DNA from: Pseudomonadota bacterium
GTDB taxonomy: Bacteria; Pseudomonadota; Gammaproteobacteria; Burkholderiales; Burkholderiaceae_C
NCBI GenBank assembly: GCA_021798395.1
Contig: JAJZHS010000117.1
Coordinates: 1 to 7,447, forward strand
Reading direction: 5' to 3'
DNA length: 7,447 nt
The notes beneath the pieces were generated by a model. The model did no database searches, was not told the DNA's origin, and saw only the letters and a program-made list of their open reading frames with translations. Each line of letters opens with the position of its first letter. Position 1 is the stretch's first letter. Both the position numbers and the translations under genes were made by a program. This document shows positions 5,989 through 7,447 of this stretch, one piece after another.

Positions 5989-7254
5989 ATGAATCCCGTG
6001 TTGATGCACTACGCCCAGCAGTACCTCGAGCCGCTGGATTCGCTCGAAATGCTCGCCGAAGCCGACGCGGAGATGCAGAACCGCATCGTGTTCATGAATC
6101 GGGCCGCGCGCGACACCATGGCGCAGCACCACGCCGGGCTCAACACGGCGCTGCGCGGGGCTGACGTGCGTCATGCGTTCGAGCGGTCGATCCACCAGTT
6201 TCACAAAGATCCCGAGCGCATTCGCCGCATCCTGCGCGAGCTGGCGTCCGGAAGCACAGCGTTGCACGCGCTGGAAATGACCGTCGGTGCCGTCACTTTC
6301 GCGCTGCGCTTCGCGGCGGTCAGGGACGCCGAAGGCAGCGTGCTCGCGTTCCACGCGTCGTGGCGCGACGTCACCGCGGTGCGCGCCATCGAGCAGCAAA
6401 GCGCGCGCACCCGCGCCGTCACGCGCGACCTGGAGGCCGCCGCGGGAAGCTTCGAGCGCGCGATGCAGGCCAATTCGAGCGCGGTGCTGCGCGTCGGCGA
6501 GACGGTGACCGGCAACCGCGCAGCAGTCGCCAGGCTGACCGCGCACCTGGCCACGATCAACTCCGTGGTGGCGACCATTCGCGGGATCTCGAACCAGACC
6601 AATCTGCTCGCGCTGAATGCATCGATCGAGGCGGCGCGTGCCGGCGACGCAGGCCGCGGGTTCGCCGTCGTGGCCGACGAGGTGCGCAACCTGGCGCGGC
6701 GCGTGCAAGCGGCCACCGGCGAAATCGAGGACGGCACCCGGGCGATTCACGACTGCGCGGGAACGATCGAGCGCACCAGCGATGCCGCCGGGCGCGAGGT
6801 GCAGGTGGTCGAGTCGGTCACCGAGTCGCTGCGCCGGCAGGTGCTCGGCATGCAGGCGACCACCGCGCGGCTGCTGCTCGAGGGCGCGCAGGAGGAGCAC
6901 CGGGCCTTCGTCTCCCGCGTGCTGACCGATGCCGCAGCCGGCGACGCCGCCATGGACCCGCAGGCGCTACCCGACCACCACGGCTGCCGCTTCGGCAAGT
7001 GGTACGACACCGAGGGCCAGGCCAGCTACGGCGGGCTCGGCGCCTTCCGCGCGGTCGAGCCGTCGCACGCCGCGGTGCATCGGCTCGCGCGCGCGCTGCT
7101 GCAGGCCAGCGGCGCCGGCCGCGAAAGCGAGGTGCACCGGCTCGGCGCCGAGCTGCTCGATGCCCAGGGCGAAGTGCTGCGCTCGCTCAAGGAACTGGCG
7201 CGCGCGGTGGGCGAGCGCGACGGCAGCTTGTCGGCGGACACGCACGACGCTTGA
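5989..7254 (+). CDS. Soluble PAS-MCP-CZB chemoreceptor, complete
   Basis: This 421-aa protein has no transmembrane segment, so it is a cytoplasmic methyl-accepting chemotaxis protein. Residues 15-130 form a PAS-like sensor (RIVFMNRAARDTM at its start, FHASWRDVTA at its end). The signalling hairpin at about 195-238 contains the near-invariant tip (SNQTNLLALNASIEAARAGD, then GRGFAVVADEVRNLARR) that binds CheA/CheW. A C-terminal CZB domain carries the expected zinc ligands H304, C333 (HGCRFGKWY), H360 and H364. PAS domains in such receptors may bind small ligands or cofactors; which one here is unknown. CZB domains in other receptors and diguanylate cyclases respond to zinc or hypochlorous acid through the Cys. 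The coiled coil is short, so it probably belongs to a short-hairpin receptor class. The ATG at 5989 has GGAG 5 bases upstream; an in-frame ATG at 5938 lacks a ribosome binding site and adds an unstructured 17 residues. It is a paralogue of the gene ending at 586. Confidence 0.93.
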   Translation: MNPVLMHYAQQYLEPLDSLEMLAEADAEMQNRIVFMNRAARDTMAQHHAGLNTALRGADVRHAFERSIHQFHKDPERIRRILRELASGSTALHALEMTVGAVTFALRFAAVRDAEGSVLAFHASWRDVTAVRAIEQQSARTRAVTRDLEAAAGSFERAMQANSSAVLRVGETVTGNRAAVARLTAHLATINSVVATIRGISNQTNLLALNASIEAARAGDAGRGFAVVADEVRNLARRVQAATGEIEDGTRAIHDCAGTIERTSDAAGREVQVVESVTESLRRQVLGMQATTARLLLEGAQEEHRAFVSRVLTDAAAGDAAMDPQALPDHHGCRFGKWYDTEGQASYGGLGAFRAVEPSHAAVHRLARALLQASGAGRESEVHRLGAELLDAQGEVLRSLKELARAVGERDGSLSADTHDA

Positions 7255-7428
7255 CCTGTCCGGCGCGCGCGCGGTCGGCGTGCCTCCGGCCGCGCGCGAT
7301 TGTGCGTAGACTGGCGGGCATCGGGGCGCGCACGCTGCGTCCCGGCCATTGCGCGGGGGGACCGATCGACGCCATGGAGCAGGCCTGGCGCTTTTTTCGT
7401 TCCACGCACGGCGTGCTGCTGGCGCTGT
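6669..7428 (+). repeat. Direct repeat, right copy (chemoreceptor 3' end + spacer + start of next gene)
   Basis: This is the partner of bases 1-756, and it keeps the complete order: receptor 3' end, spacer, then an uninterrupted downstream start. Recombination between the two copies would remove about 6.67 kb containing the tnpB scar, the exported-protein operon and the 5' two thirds of this receptor, leaving a single hybrid receptor gene. Divergence (about one residue in five in the coding part) shows that the duplication is not very recent. Confidence 0.88.
7255..7373 (+). promoter_or_regulatory. Spacer between chemoreceptor and downstream gene, with a block conserved in both copies
   Basis: Much of this 119-base spacer differs from its copy at 587-701, but three blocks are kept: TGCGTAGACT (7302-7311, copied at about 632-641), GCGTCCCGGCC and CGATCGACGCC just before the ATG. 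TAGACT preceded by TGCG could act as an extended -10 element for the downstream gene, but no clear -35 is visible. No obvious terminator follows the receptor stop. Confidence 0.35.
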
Positions 7429-7447
7429 GCGCGCTGACGCTTTCCGC
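7374..7447 (+). CDS. Start of a downstream gene, probably membrane-anchored (cut by window edge)
   Basis: Only 24 codons are visible: MEQAWRFFRSTHGVLLAL and then CALTLS, continuing out of the window. A short charged N-terminus followed by a hydrophobic stretch suggests a membrane anchor or signal sequence facing the periplasm. The same start is duplicated at 702-756, where it is cut off by tnpB-like sequence, which supports it as a real gene belonging to the chemoreceptor locus. The product cannot be named from this much sequence. The Shine-Dalgarno is weak: a GGGGGG run (about 7355-7360) lies rather far upstream. Confidence 0.6.
   Translation, partial: MEQAWRFFRSTHGVLLALCALTLS

Noticed and set aside
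5905..6900. Minus-strand open frame of 331 codons over the chemoreceptor
   Set aside because: It is a shadow of the plus-strand receptor, whose PAS, signalling-tip and CZB motifs are unambiguous.

Overview
The window is high-GC bacterial DNA with strong G/C bias at third codon positions and Shine-Dalgarno starts. The chemoreceptor type (soluble PAS + signalling hairpin + CZB) and a sigma-E-like promoter fit a Proteobacterium, perhaps a Xanthomonadaceae or Burkholderiales relative. That placement is an inference; nothing here fixes the taxon.

Layout: (1) 2-586, 3' end of a CZB-domain chemoreceptor gene. (2) 587-756, a copy of the sequence that normally follows that gene, including the first codons of another gene. 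(3) About 755-957, a 3' remnant of an IS200/IS605-type tnpB fused in frame to those codons and ending in a perfect hairpin. (4) 958-1442, non-coding DNA ending in a GGAACTT-N15-TCTAA promoter. (5) 1443-5791, an apparent operon of three unfamiliar genes: a 759-aa exported protein with two copies of an unrecognised domain, a 403-aa exported protein with one copy and a Q/R-rich tail, and a broken third gene with a coiled coil and the C-terminal half of another copy, recoverable only through a frameshift. (6) 5989-7254, a complete soluble PAS-MCP-CZB chemoreceptor. (7) 7374-7447, the first codons of the gene whose 5' end is also copied at 702-756.

The two chemoreceptor regions (1-756 and 6669-7428) are direct repeats about 6.67 kb apart. 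They bracket the exported-protein operon and the transposon scar, so the interior looks like an accessory insertion within a duplicated chemoreceptor locus. The most interesting content is the exported-protein operon. A domain of about 185-200 residues (N-terminal helical part, then a beta-rich core with patterns like LAVVxR...YxVFI...DGQL...YALYA) occurs twice in the first gene, once in the second and as a fragment in the third. I do not recognise this family. Predicted Sec signal peptides, low-complexity basic or Gln-rich linkers and a likely envelope-stress sigma promoter suggest periplasmic or secreted proteins made together. The second and third genes show decay (an in-frame TAG in a Gln tract and a -1 frameshift) and may once have formed a two-domain paralogue of the first.
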